Shown here: positions 55,294 to 63,761 of the stretch, in pieces
Layout of the letters: the number at the start of each line of letters is the position of its first letter
How positions within the stretch are numbered: position 1 is the stretch's first letter
NCBI GenBank assembly: GCA_014804675.1
Contig: JAAUZH010000013.1
Location: 1 to 64,000 of the forward strand
Direction of reading: 5' to 3'
Source: Lachnospiraceae bacterium
Lineage (GTDB): Bacteria; Bacillota; Clostridia; Lachnospirales; Lachnospiraceae
Length of the DNA stretch: 64,000 bases
Translations under genes and position numbers: made by a program
The notes under the pieces: model-generated
What the model saw: the letters and a program-made list of their open reading frames with translations, nothing else
Told to the model about the DNA's origin: nothing
Database searches by the model: none

Positions 55294-56139
55294 TTATCCA
55301 GCCCCATTCCCTCTTCTTTTTTTCCACATAAACAAATTCGCCGGCATCAAAAATTTATTGAGCATTGCTCCCATCAGCACAATGTACATACACATATACA
55401 ACCAGAGCATTAAAATAATAATGACTGCAAGACTTCCATACATGGTATATCCGCCAAAGTATTCCAGATAAATACTAAAGCCATAGGAAAATGCCATCCA
55501 TACAAGGCTGGAGCAAACGGCTCCCGGAATCTGGGTATACCATTTCTGTCTTTCATTAGGCAGCCAGGTAAATAAAAACATCAGGAAAATAAATAGTAAA
55601 AAGGATACAATAAAAAGCTTAAGGCTTGACAAAAAATCCATTAAATATCTGCTTTGCGGTATGGAAGTCCGGATAAAGGCTACCACGGTATCTCCATATA
55701 CTGTGATAGTCAAAGACAGGATAATGGAACAAATCAATATAATCGTATATACACAGGAACGAAATTTAAGTGCAAAGTACCCCTTTGTTTCCACGCCATT
55801 GATTACATTCAGTCCTCTGTTCAAGGCCCATATACCTCTTGCTCCTGCCCATACAGTTGCTGCTGCCGTAACGGATAAAAGCGTTGTGGACTTTCCATAG
55901 ACTTCATTTACTACACTAATTGCTATGGGATCGATGCTGTCGGGCATAAAGTCAACCAGTATATTCATCAAAGTCGCCTTTGTAATGGGGGTATATGGGA
56001 TAATGGAGCAAAGCAGCAGTAAAATGGGAATCAAAGATAAAAACATAAAAAATGCTGCGCTGGAAGCATATGCCCCAATATGATTATCATTGATCTGCTT
56101 CATAAATTCCTTGCTCAGAATATATAATTTCTTCCACAT
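55294..56139 (-). CDS. YihY/virulence factor BrkB family membrane protein
   Basis: A 281-residue protein with about six membrane segments. Family marks are GAYASSAAFFMFLSLIPILLLLCS near the start, GARGIWALNRGLN, TWLPNERQKWYTQIPGA and a C-terminal YMCMYIVLMGAMLN. Once misnamed ribonuclease BN, the family is of uncertain function. It is 91 bp behind the SpoIID-like gene. Confidence 0.88.
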   Translation of the reverse strand: MWKKLYILSKEFMKQINDNHIGAYASSAAFFMFLSLIPILLLLCSIIPYTPITKATLMNILVDFMPDSIDPIAISVVNEVYGKSTTLLSVTAAATVWAGARGIWALNRGLNVINGVETKGYFALKFRSCVYTIILICSIILSLTITVYGDTVVAFIRTSIPQSRYLMDFLSSLKLFIVSFLLFIFLMFLFTWLPNERQKWYTQIPGAVCSSLVWMAFSYGFSIYLEYFGGYTMYGSLAVIIILMLWLYMCMYIVLMGAMLNKFLMPANLFMWKKRRGNGAG

Positions 56140-56230
56140 AGCGTTCTCATCTTCTCCCTGATTTTATGATATGTTCCTGTCTTTCCGTTTTTCCTGTTTC
56201 AAACAGTGTCTTCTGTCACCTGACTATCCT

Positions 56231-58549
56231 TTATAATTTGGAAAGTGTAATCCCGTCATAAAAAAACTGCAAGATTTCTTCATATGTATAGCCCAGATTT
56301 CCCATTGCCCTGGCTCCGTTCTGGCTCATGCCGATTCCGTGACCAAAGCCGCCTCCAATGACCACATAGCTCTCCACTTTTTCTTCCCCCTCTGTCATGA
56401 CAATGGCAAAGGCACTTGGAAGCATGCCGGAAATATTAGAGGTATCTCCAGTTTTACGAAGTACCTGCGTCCCTTCATTGGCAAGCACGTAACGCACATT
56501 GTGCTCCGAAATCACCTTATAGGTCCCTTTTGTCCCCTCAATTAAAAGCTCATGTATGGCTCCGCCGCTGCTTCTTTCCAATACGGAAATGCTTTTTACC
56601 TCTCCCAGCTCACCGATTTCTCTGGAAGCAAAGGAACCGTCTTCACATTTTGTCAGCACCTGCTCCGGCTTTGCCGCATATCTTGCCTTTAACTGCTGTA
56701 ATAATATATCCGAATCAAGCCTTGAAGAATAGCTCCAGCGGTACCATCCCTCTTCTTTTTCAAAATCTTCTTCTCCTACCGACTGGATAAATGCCCGGAA
56801 TTCTTCCTCCTGCTTCATGTCCTCTGCCGACTTGATGCAGTCTGCTCCGATATTTTTTGCCATCAGGTGGGCTTCCTCTTCTCCCTGGCTGCTTTTCCAT
56901 GCAAGGATATCCGTTCCATAGCCACAGGAGGTAGAATAAAAGTAAGTGTCCGCTACCTGGCCATTTGACAGAACTACCTGGCCTTCCGTTTCACGCACCG
57001 CACTAAGAGCCGCATCGCTTTCCGCTATATTATTATATACCTGAAAGGCAGCGCTGTCATCCACATGTGCCCCATAAGATTGAAGCCCGGATTTTAACAT
57101 ATGCTTATAGGCATAGCTTCTGGCGCTGACTGCCTGTGCCTTTAATGCCTCCTTTGGATAGGAGGAAGGCATTTCACTTGGAACTACGGAATACAAATAT
57201 TCTTCCAGCAATAGCTCATTGATCAACAGTAGTCCCTGATCCGTCTTTTCGATTTCCATCGTTCCCCGATATGCCGGTGTCCCCTGCCCTCTTTCAATGG
57301 AATAAATCGTAGTTTTGGATGTAAGCGCATCCGGCTGAATGAAAATACGGTTCGAGGTAAATAACTCACTTTCTTTTGAAACAGTTATCTTTTCACCGGG
57401 TTCGTACCGCTTTTCATAGCCTTCTCCCTTCACCGTAAAAGCAGTATCCACACTGAATACGATTTCCTCATGATATGCCCCGGAAAATCCCGTTGTCTTT
57501 ACTACTACCCGGATATTTTTCATATTTTCTTCCCTTGTTACAAGGGCGGCTACGATTTCTTTTCCATCCAGAACAAAATCTGTAAAGTCATATCCAATCT
57601 TTAAATCAGACAGCTGATAGTCTTCACTTTCTCCATAAAGCTTGTAAACCTGTATGTCCTCTTCATAAGGAAGCTTTCCATAGCCTTCGATTTCCATTTG
57701 ATTGTCTTTAATGCTTAACAGCCTGCCGTTGATTTTTTCATTGTAAGGGGTAATGTCCGAAAGCTTTCCTTCTTCAAATGCCACATCTCCTATTACCTGT
57801 CTTTCCTCATAAGCAAAGCCTTCCTTATCAAGCGTAATCTCATATCCCTTCCACAGGATAGAAACCGACTCCGGCAGGTTACTGCTGATCCATGCTTTTT
57901 TCAGCGTAATGCTTCCGGGGTTTTTTTCCAGCAAAAGCACCAGCTTTTCTTTCGTGGTAATGGCAGTTACCTGACTGATACCCACTTCTTCCTGTTTGTA
58001 TTGAGAGTCTTCCTCCTGTAAATTCAGAATGCGCACATCGGAAAGATTCTTAGAAGCTGCCAGCACCTGTTCCGGCTTTAATGGATTCTTTTCTAAATCC
58101 AGAACTTTTTCTCCTGCCGCCAGAAAAATCAGCTCTTCCTGTTTGATTTCCAGCTGTGGTGCAAGCAGATCTGCTGTCAGAAAATAAAATTCCAAAAAGT
58201 CTTCCCGAAGCAGATAATGCCTTTTTTTATATTTCGTGGAAAGGCTGCTAAGCCACTCCCTGCCAATGCCCGAAAGCCGGTCATCCTCCTTTATCCAGGC
58301 ATCCATCAGCTTTTCGTATTCCCCATAGGTAAGGCTTCCTTCCTCTCCTTCCAGTTCATCCAACTGCTTTAAAAGAGAAGAATCTGTCAGTTCCTTTATG
58401 AGAACAGCCGCCTCTTTCTTTTTTACATATGTACCTTCCACCTGCCTGCCTGATATCCGATTTAAAACCGTAACCGTGCCAACAATGATAATCCCGATTA
58501 AAAATATAAATCCCACTAACTGCCAAATAAGTTTCTTTTTTTGATTCAC
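56231..58549 (-). CDS. SpoIID/LytB-domain protein
   Basis: A 772-residue protein with an N-terminal membrane anchor (about residues 8-27) and a long extracytoplasmic part. The last 330 residues hold the SpoIID domain (PAYRGTMEI, EEYLYSVVPSEMPSSYPKEA, AQAVSARSYAYKHM, HGIGMSQNGARAMG). SpoIID proteins are lytic transglycosylases acting on peptidoglycan in engulfment, and relatives act in vegetative cells. The N-terminal 400 residues are not recognised; the protein is much longer than SpoIID (about 340), so it is a paralogue. Confidence 0.88.
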   Translation of the reverse strand: MNQKKKLIWQLVGFIFLIGIIIVGTVTVLNRISGRQVEGTYVKKKEAAVLIKELTDSSLLKQLDELEGEEGSLTYGEYEKLMDAWIKEDDRLSGIGREWLSSLSTKYKKRHYLLREDFLEFYFLTADLLAPQLEIKQEELIFLAAGEKVLDLEKNPLKPEQVLAASKNLSDVRILNLQEEDSQYKQEEVGISQVTAITTKEKLVLLLEKNPGSITLKKAWISSNLPESVSILWKGYEITLDKEGFAYEERQVIGDVAFEEGKLSDITPYNEKINGRLLSIKDNQMEIEGYGKLPYEEDIQVYKLYGESEDYQLSDLKIGYDFTDFVLDGKEIVAALVTREENMKNIRVVVKTTGFSGAYHEEIVFSVDTAFTVKGEGYEKRYEPGEKITVSKESELFTSNRIFIQPDALTSKTTIYSIERGQGTPAYRGTMEIEKTDQGLLLINELLLEEYLYSVVPSEMPSSYPKEALKAQAVSARSYAYKHMLKSGLQSYGAHVDDSAAFQVYNNIAESDAALSAVRETEGQVVLSNGQVADTYFYSTSCGYGTDILAWKSSQGEEEAHLMAKNIGADCIKSAEDMKQEEEFRAFIQSVGEEDFEKEEGWYRWSYSSRLDSDILLQQLKARYAAKPEQVLTKCEDGSFASREIGELGEVKSISVLERSSGGAIHELLIEGTKGTYKVISEHNVRYVLANEGTQVLRKTGDTSNISGMLPSAFAIVMTEGEEKVESYVVIGGGFGHGIGMSQNGARAMGNLGYTYEEILQFFYDGITLSKL

Positions 58550-58582
58550 AGCTTTTCCCTTATCCTTATTTTTCTATCATAT

Positions 58583-58609
58583 AAAAAACAGCCCGGAAGG
58601 ACTGTTTTT
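58583..58609 (-). terminator. Terminator of the 6S-like RNA
   Basis: AAAAACAG, a short loop region and CTGTTTTTT on the minus strand, directly after the 3' arm of the RNA. Confidence 0.8.
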
Positions 58610-58613
58610 CATT

Positions 58614-58791
58614 TGTAACCCAAAATGCCGGTTCTTGTATTTTGACTCCTAGCAAAGCTAGGTGGGCAGCCGCAGATAGCACTTCTGCCTTCCTCTGCAC
58701 AATGAAGGCCTGACATCCATGCTCCAATGTAAGCATCCCGTTTAAAGTAAATGTAGGTTCAAAATGACAAGAGTTATCGAACATTTCAGGA
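58614..58791 (-). ncRNA. ssrS: Probable 6S RNA
   Basis: A stand-alone transcript of about 180-200 bases between a strong promoter and a terminator, not coding. The ends pair: CCTGAAATG with CATTTTGGG (two G.U), and CTCTTGT...ATTTTGA with TCAAAAT-ACAAGA. Between them are an internal bubble, an apical GCCTTC/GAAGGC hairpin and a CCTAGC/GCTAGG hairpin on the 3' side, the layout of Firmicutes 6S RNA, which binds RNA polymerase like an open promoter. The stretch GAACCTACATTTACTT also matches my memory of clostridial 6S. The 154 bp beyond it to the HAD gene show nothing else. Confidence 0.68.
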
Positions 58792-58798
58792 TACAATT

Positions 58799-58827
58799 AT
58801 TATACTCAAAAACGTAAGAAATTACAA
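58799..58827 (-). promoter_or_regulatory. Strong promoter of the 6S-like RNA
   Basis: TTGTAA (58827-58822), 17 bases, TATAAT (58804-58799) on the minus strand, seven bases before the predicted 5' end. Confidence 0.8.
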
Positions 58828-58944
58828 CTGATTTTCTCTATAATTTTCAGATGCATATTTTGTTGATTTTAGATAGTTTGAGATGTTTGGCATGCTCGTC
58901 TTAAAAGGTACTGTCAATTTTTTCGTCTGCTTATGATGGATGCT

Positions 58945-59670
58945 TTATTTTAAAATCAGCCCTTTTATCTTTCTAAAATCACCGTCCAGGATTTCATAGT
59001 CTGCCTGAATGCGCTCTTCCTCTAAGGTATAGCTTTTCGGTGAAATGTTGCTATGGATATACAGACTGTCCACTCCACTGTTTTTTGCCACCATTATATC
59101 GCTTGTTCTGTCATTTCCAATCATAATGGATTCTTCTTTTTTCAAATGATATTTTTTGAAAAGCGCCTCCATAATTCTTTTATCCGGCTTGCACACCTTT
59201 ACTTCAGATGAAATCACGATGCCCTCAAATTTGTAGTACAAGTCCAGCTCCTTTAATTCGCCCAGAGTAAAAGCTGTCTGGGCATTGCTCAACAAATAAA
59301 CGTGTTTCCCCTTTTGTCTGCATAATGCAAAAAACTCTTCCACACCCTCATAAAGCCTTAAATAGCTTCTGGAAAGTACTCGGAATGTCTGGCAGATTAC
59401 TTCTATCTGTCCTTTTTCCGGATGGATTCCTTTTTTTAAAAAAAGCTCCTTAAACACTTCTCTGATCTCAATTTCGCAATAAGGAGCTTTGCCTGCTTCC
59501 TTTTTCTTTTTACAGCTCTGTTTATAGGCTTCTTTCCATTCCCTTTTTGAATAAGCAGCTCCCATGGCAGAATAGATTCCCGCCATTTTTTCATGCAGAT
59601 ATGCCTTCTCTTCGTTTGTATGAATATCCACCAGTGTCCCATACAAGTCAAAAATGTAATTCTGATACAT
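58945..59670 (-). CDS. HAD-superfamily hydrolase
   Basis: A 241-residue phosphatase-type protein. Motif I is FDLYGTLVD (nucleophile Asp, with Tyr in place of the second Asp, as in many dehalogenase-like members), motif II LLSNAQ, motif III Lys in VCKPDKRI, and motif IV IGNDRTSDI. A helical cap lies between residues 15 and 85. It resembles YjjG-like nucleotidases, but the substrate is not certain. Confidence 0.87.
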   Translation of the reverse strand: MYQNYIFDLYGTLVDIHTNEEKAYLHEKMAGIYSAMGAAYSKREWKEAYKQSCKKKKEAGKAPYCEIEIREVFKELFLKKGIHPEKGQIEVICQTFRVLSRSYLRLYEGVEEFFALCRQKGKHVYLLSNAQTAFTLGELKELDLYYKFEGIVISSEVKVCKPDKRIMEALFKKYHLKKEESIMIGNDRTSDIMVAKNSGVDSLYIHSNISPKSYTLEEERIQADYEILDGDFRKIKGLILK

Positions 59671-59701
59671 GCCTTTTCTCCGTTTTCGTATTTTTTATAT
59701 G

Positions 59702-60478
59702 TTATCCCAATGCCACATCCAGAATCATCATTACAAGGAAGCCTGCTGCAAAGCCAATGGTAGCAATGTTGCTGTGTTCTCCCTCCGATGCTTCCGGTAA
59801 AAGCTCCTCTACCACTACATATATCATAGCTCCCGCTGCAAAAGCAAGCAGATAAGGAAGAATCGGCTCCATGATTCCGGTTAGCAGGATCGTAATACCG
59901 GCTGCTGCCGGCTCTACCACACCGGAAATAGTTCCGTACGCAAAAGCCTTTTTTCTTGTCATGCCTTCGCTTCTTAAGGGAAGGGAAATAATGGCTCCTT
60001 CCGGAAAGTTCTGAATGGCAATTCCCACAGAAAGCACGAAAGCCCCTGTAAACGTAATATCCGTATTCCCGGAAAGCAGTCCTGCAAACACCACGCCCAC
60101 AGCCATTCCCTCGGGAATATTATGAAGAGTTACCGCAAGGACAAGCATTGTTGTTTTTTTTAAAGATGCAGGAAGCCCTTCCGGTTTTTCACTGTCTAAG
60201 TGAATATGGGGAACGAATTCATCCATAAGAAATAAAAATCCGATACCCAGCACGAAGCCTGCTGCTGCCGGAACAAAGGCAAGCCTTCCCATCCTTTCCG
60301 ACATATCGATAGCCGGAATCAACAATGACCATATGGAAGCCGCCACCATAACTCCTGATGCGAATCCCAGCAAAGACTTTTGTATGAACGGCTTTATCTC
60401 TTTCCGCAGTATAAAGACACATGCGGCGCCAAGTGTAGTCCCAATAAAGGGAATTAAAACTCCAACTAATATATCCAT
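59702..60478 (-). CDS. ZIP-family metal transporter
   Basis: A 258-residue membrane protein with about eight segments and a His-containing loop (EFVPHIHLDSE). The metal site spans HNIPEGMAVG and QNFPEGAIIS on adjacent helices. It is like ZupT/GufA-type importers of zinc or other divalent metals. It is encoded 31 bp upstream of the HAD gene on the same strand. Confidence 0.92.
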   Translation of the reverse strand: MDILVGVLIPFIGTTLGAACVFILRKEIKPFIQKSLLGFASGVMVAASIWSLLIPAIDMSERMGRLAFVPAAAGFVLGIGFLFLMDEFVPHIHLDSEKPEGLPASLKKTTMLVLAVTLHNIPEGMAVGVVFAGLLSGNTDITFTGAFVLSVGIAIQNFPEGAIISLPLRSEGMTRKKAFAYGTISGVVEPAAAGITILLTGIMEPILPYLLAFAAGAMIYVVVEELLPEASEGEHSNIATIGFAAGFLVMMILDVALG

Positions 60479-60587
60479 ATTTTTCCACTCCTTTTATCAC
60501 TATATGCCACATTCAGTATTTTGACAATACCCAACCAGATATAGTATGTCTAATAAAGGCTTTAATCACTCCCTCTTCTGCTTCTAT

Positions 60588-60624
60588 AAAAAAATACCGG
60601 AACAAGCTCTCCTTGCTCCGGTAT
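60588..60624 (-). terminator. Terminator of the cobalamin-regulated pair
   Basis: ATACCGGAGCAAG and CTTGTTCCGGTAT pair over 13 positions (one G.T) and are followed by TTTTTTTA on the minus strand. Confidence 0.9.
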
Positions 60625-60640
60625 CTTAAAATCCATGTAA

Positions 60641-61162
60641 CTAACAGCTTGTTTCCCCATTCCTCTCTGCAAGCCTTAATGTAAGAATCACTGGCACTAT
60701 CAATGCACCACAAAAAAAATTGCTTATACCATGAATACAATCCCAAGGCAGCCCTGCAAGAATCCAGGCTATCATTCCTTCAAAGCTCAATCCATACATC
60801 AGCGCCTGTACCGGGGCATATAATGTTCCAAATAAGAAGCCATGGGCTGCACATACTATCATATATACAACGGGCTGCGCTGCTTTTGGCATTTTCTTTG
60901 GTAAGAGCATAACAGCTCCCCAAAGAATCGTCCATAAATATAAATAAGGAATCCACCAGGCTGCAAACCCGTTAAAGATGCCGTCCAAAAGCACATAAGT
61001 ATAAATCGGATACAATGCCTTTTTTCTGTAAACAACCGTAAATGCCACTGTAAATACACCAAGCAGATGGACATTGGGAATCCATGCCATAATGAGCTTT
61101 GATGCATACATAATAGCTCCAAGCATACCAAACACGGCAGTCTCCCTGATTGTAAGTCTCAT
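60641..61162 (-). CDS. ECF transporter S component, probably for a corrinoid
   Basis: A 173-residue, six-segment membrane protein (ETAVFGMLGAIMYASKLIM...) with the form of energy-coupling-factor substrate-binding subunits, which capture a vitamin and use a shared EcfAAT module encoded elsewhere. It begins two bases after the stop of the DUF4430 lipoprotein gene, and both lie behind a cobalamin riboswitch. Cobalamin or a precursor is therefore the likely substrate. Confidence 0.8.
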   Translation of the reverse strand: MRLTIRETAVFGMLGAIMYASKLIMAWIPNVHLLGVFTVAFTVVYRKKALYPIYTYVLLDGIFNGFAAWWIPYLYLWTILWGAVMLLPKKMPKAAQPVVYMIVCAAHGFLFGTLYAPVQALMYGLSFEGMIAWILAGLPWDCIHGISNFFCGALIVPVILTLRLAERNGETSC

Positions 61163-61164
61163 GC

Positions 61165-61671
61165 TTATTCAACCTTTAAGGAGTAATCGTCCCCTTCTGT
61201 AATTGCAGTAGAATCAATGCCTGTCTGTGCATATTCTCCATTAATATAAAATGCCCAATACACACCATCCTTGTCATAATCTGCCGTTATGCCATTGACT
61301 GTCTTAATATAAAGACCAAATTCACTTTCTTCTCCGGCAATCAGTCCAAGCTCCTCCAAGGCTTCTCCTACTGTTTCTTTGTCAGTATGGATTTCAAACT
61401 GTGTCTCAACGCCCTCTTTGTCTACTACGGTCAGGATAAATTTCGTATTTCCTTCGCCTAATACATTTCCTTCTGCCTGAACGTCATCATCTGTCTGGAT
61501 ACTATTTTCTTCCTGAGCAGCATCATCCGTCAGAGCAATATCTTGTCGCTCTTGCTCGGAAGATGCTCTTCCAGCGCTGCCATTACAACCAGTTGTAAAC
61601 AGTGCCATAGCCACAATCAGCACCATACAAAGAAGCAATGACGATATTTTTTTTTCAGATTTCATTTTCAT
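61165..61671 (-). CDS. DUF4430 lipoprotein, probable extracellular cobalamin-binding partner
   Basis: A 168-residue lipoprotein with lipobox LFTTGC (lipidated Cys29). After an acidic linker, residues 80-168 form a DUF4430 domain (FILTVVDKEGVETQFEIHTDKE, YWAFYINGEYA), the fold of the C-terminal domain of vertebrate transcobalamin and intrinsic factor. Control by the cobalamin riboswitch and the adjoining ECF component make B12 capture likely; binding residues are not established here. GGAG precedes the ATG by eight bases. Confidence 0.8.
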   Translation of the reverse strand: MKMKSEKKISSLLLCMVLIVAMALFTTGCNGSAGRASSEQERQDIALTDDAAQEENSIQTDDDVQAEGNVLGEGNTKFILTVVDKEGVETQFEIHTDKETVGEALEELGLIAGEESEFGLYIKTVNGITADYDKDGVYWAFYINGEYAQTGIDSTAITEGDDYSLKVE

Positions 61672-61734
61672 GTTTTTATCTCCTTTGTTTTTTTATTTCC
61701 TCTAAAAACCGGCGCTCGCAGTTATAAAAAGAGG

Positions 61735-61905
61735 AGCTTCTGTCTGGATATTTCGACTTTGGCATTCCATCCACCAGCCTTCTCAGATATACTCCAATGG
61801 CTTTTCCCTAATTGTGGCTTTCGGTTAGGCTTCCGGAAATTCACATATGCCTTACGGCGACGGGCTCGTACAGGATTTACACCTGTTTCCCCAGACAATT
61901 CGACT
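61735..61905 (-). ncRNA. Cobalamin riboswitch
   Basis: On the minus strand the element starts with TGTCTGGGGAAACAGG and GTGTAAATCCTGTACGAGCC, then GTCGCCGTAA (variant of GCCACTGTAA), and later AAGCCATTGGAGT and GAGAAGGCTGGTGG. The closing stem pairs TGTCTGG with CCAGACA. Binding of adenosyl- or other cobalamin should lower expression. AGCTCCTC just downstream is complementary to the AGGAG of the lipoprotein gene, so translational control is plausible. Confidence 0.92.
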
Positions 61906-61908
61906 TTC

Positions 61909-61937
61909 ATTATAGCATTTTGTCATCATTATATCAA
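61909..61937 (-). promoter_or_regulatory. Promoter of the cobalamin riboswitch transcript
   Basis: TTGATA (61937-61932), 17 bases, TATAAT (61914-61909) on the minus strand, directly upstream of the riboswitch. Confidence 0.82.
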
Positions 61938-61974
61938 CAACAGATTCTATTAAAAACATCAATCGAAAACATCA

Positions 61975-62012
61975 ATCAAAAAAGGTCAATCCATACAAAA
62001 CAGATTGACCTT
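61975..62012 (-). terminator. Rho-independent terminator after the alcohol dehydrogenase gene
   Basis: AAGGTCAATC and GATTGACCTT form a perfect 10-bp stem followed by TTTTTTG on the minus strand, 20 bp after the stop. Confidence 0.92.
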
Positions 62013-62031
62013 ACTGGCAAAAAAATCACAT

Positions 62032-63198
62032 TCACATACTGGCTTTCAAAATATCTACTACCTCATCACGAGTCAGTATTTTATATCCCCCTTCCATGAG
62101 GAAAGTTCCATCTGCAATGCCATCCAACATCTCCTCCGTAACACCCAGCTCACTCAGATTCATAACAAGCCCCAGTTCCTTCATCCAGCTTTCCATGCGG
62201 GAAAGCCCTTCCGAAGCAATCTGCTCATCGGTCTTTCCCTTTGGTTCCACCTGCCACACATTCACTGCAAAACGGCAAAACTTAGCAAGACCATAAGGGC
62301 AAATGTACCGATAGTAAGCCATAGAAACCGCAGACAGTGTCATGCCATGTGTCCCATCAGTATAGGCGCCTACAGACTGACCAAGCATATGCACCATCCA
62401 GTCCGTGTCTTTTCCCTTGGCAATCAGAGTATTGAGCGCCCATGTTGCTGTCCACATAATATTGGACCTTGCCTCATAGTCCTCCGAATTCTGAAGGGCA
62501 ATACGGGAACTGTGAATAACCGATTTCATCAGCGCCTCACTGATATAATCGCTGGTGTTGTCATCTTGTCCAGAAAAATATTGTTCACAAATATGGTTAA
62601 AAATATCATAAATACCAGCCACCATCTGTCCTTTGGGCAAGGTATAGGTAAATTTAGGATTCAGTACGGCAAACTTCGGCATCACATTATCCCCAAACAC
62701 ATGGCCGATCTTTCGCTTCTGTTCATGGTTCGTGATGACTGAGCCGCCATTCATCTCACTTCCAGTTCCCACCATAGTAAGAACACATCCAACCGGAACA
62801 ATGGGACAAGCAGGCTCTTCAAAGCGGATATAATATTTCTCCCATGGATTTTCATCACAGTGAACAGAAACGGAAACTGCTTTTGCATAGTCACAGCAGG
62901 AGCCCCCTCCCACTGCCAACAGAAAATCCACCTGATTCTCTCTGGCAATTTGAATGCCTTCCATCAGCTTCTCCACTGTGGGATTCGGCATGACGCCGCT
63001 ATCCTCTACGATTACTTTGCCATTTGCTTTCAAAAGAGTAATCACCTGTTCATAAATTCCATTTTTCTTAATGGAGCCGCCGCCATAAATCAATTGAACA
63101 GTCTTTCCATATTTTGGAAGCTCCTCATTAAGATAGCATAAAGAATCTTCTCCAAAGTAAAGCTTTGTTGGGTTAGAATAAGCAAAATTTCCTAACAT
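62032..63198 (-). CDS. Iron-containing alcohol dehydrogenase (butanol dehydrogenase-like)
   Basis: A 388-residue oxidoreductase. The NAD(P) site includes YGGGSIKKNG and VGGGSCCDYAKAV. Conserved metal-ligand regions are YDIFNHICEQYFSG and the later DTDWMVHMLGQ and DGTHGMTLSA. It would reduce aldehydes to alcohols in fermentation. Similar to BdhA/YqhD-type enzymes; the exact substrate is unknown. Confidence 0.92.
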   Translation of the reverse strand: MLGNFAYSNPTKLYFGEDSLCYLNEELPKYGKTVQLIYGGGSIKKNGIYEQVITLLKANGKVIVEDSGVMPNPTVEKLMEGIQIARENQVDFLLAVGGGSCCDYAKAVSVSVHCDENPWEKYYIRFEEPACPIVPVGCVLTMVGTGSEMNGGSVITNHEQKRKIGHVFGDNVMPKFAVLNPKFTYTLPKGQMVAGIYDIFNHICEQYFSGQDDNTSDYISEALMKSVIHSSRIALQNSEDYEARSNIMWTATWALNTLIAKGKDTDWMVHMLGQSVGAYTDGTHGMTLSAVSMAYYRYICPYGLAKFCRFAVNVWQVEPKGKTDEQIASEGLSRMESWMKELGLVMNLSELGVTEEMLDGIADGTFLMEGGYKILTRDEVVDILKASM

Positions 63199-63267
63199 GA
63201 TATTGTTCCTCCTTCATCCTGATAAATCTCTATCGTTTTCTTTGTCTCTCTAACGGGAAATCTTTTT

Positions 63268-63744
63268 TCACAGACTCTCCAGCCATGCCTTCAATTCTGT
63301 CTGAGACAAAGAACCGTTCAGCATTTTTCCCGGAAGCAGCACAGCCCCAGGGCAGCTTGATGCAAGCTTTTCATTTGTCTTACCCATACCGCTGCCGCCA
63401 GACGTAGCAAAGGGAACGATGGTTTTTCCTGAAAAATCATAGCTCTCTAAAAAGGTGTTGATAATCCTGGGGGCAACATACCACCATATTGGAAAGCCCA
63501 CAAGCACCACATCATACTGCTCCATGTCCGCCATCTTTTCAGCAATGGCAGGACGGGATGCCGGGTTATTCATTTCCATGCTGCTGCGGCTTTTCTTATT
63601 GGTCCAGTCAAGGTCTTCCCTGCTATAGGGTACCTCCGGTTTCATCTCATAAAGATCGGCGCCTGCCGCCTCTGCCAGCTTCCGGGCCGCTTTTCCGGTC
63701 GTGCCGCTTGCAGAAAAATATGCTACTAACATTTTTTTGTTCAT
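63268..63744 (-). CDS. Flavodoxin
   Basis: A 158-residue FMN protein. The phosphate loop is YFSASGTTGKAA, and the isoalloxazine site includes VGFPIWWYVAPRI and FATSGGSGMGKT. The long-loop form resembles flavodoxins annotated as NAD(P)H:quinone-type or NADPH-dependent FMN proteins. It sits 69 bp behind the alcohol dehydrogenase start on the same strand and may be a redox partner. Confidence 0.9.
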   Translation of the reverse strand: MNKKMLVAYFSASGTTGKAARKLAEAAGADLYEMKPEVPYSREDLDWTNKKSRSSMEMNNPASRPAIAEKMADMEQYDVVLVGFPIWWYVAPRIINTFLESYDFSGKTIVPFATSGGSGMGKTNEKLASSCPGAVLLPGKMLNGSLSQTELKAWLESL

Positions 63745-63761
63745 GATAAATATCTCCTATC

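Noticed and set aside
58566..58796. Open frame of 76 codons over the 6S-like RNA
   Set aside because: It covers the RNA and its terminator, has no ribosome binding site, and has an unlikely composition.
61722..61910. Open frame inside the cobalamin riboswitch
   Set aside because: The stretch is the riboswitch itself, and no ribosome binding site is present.
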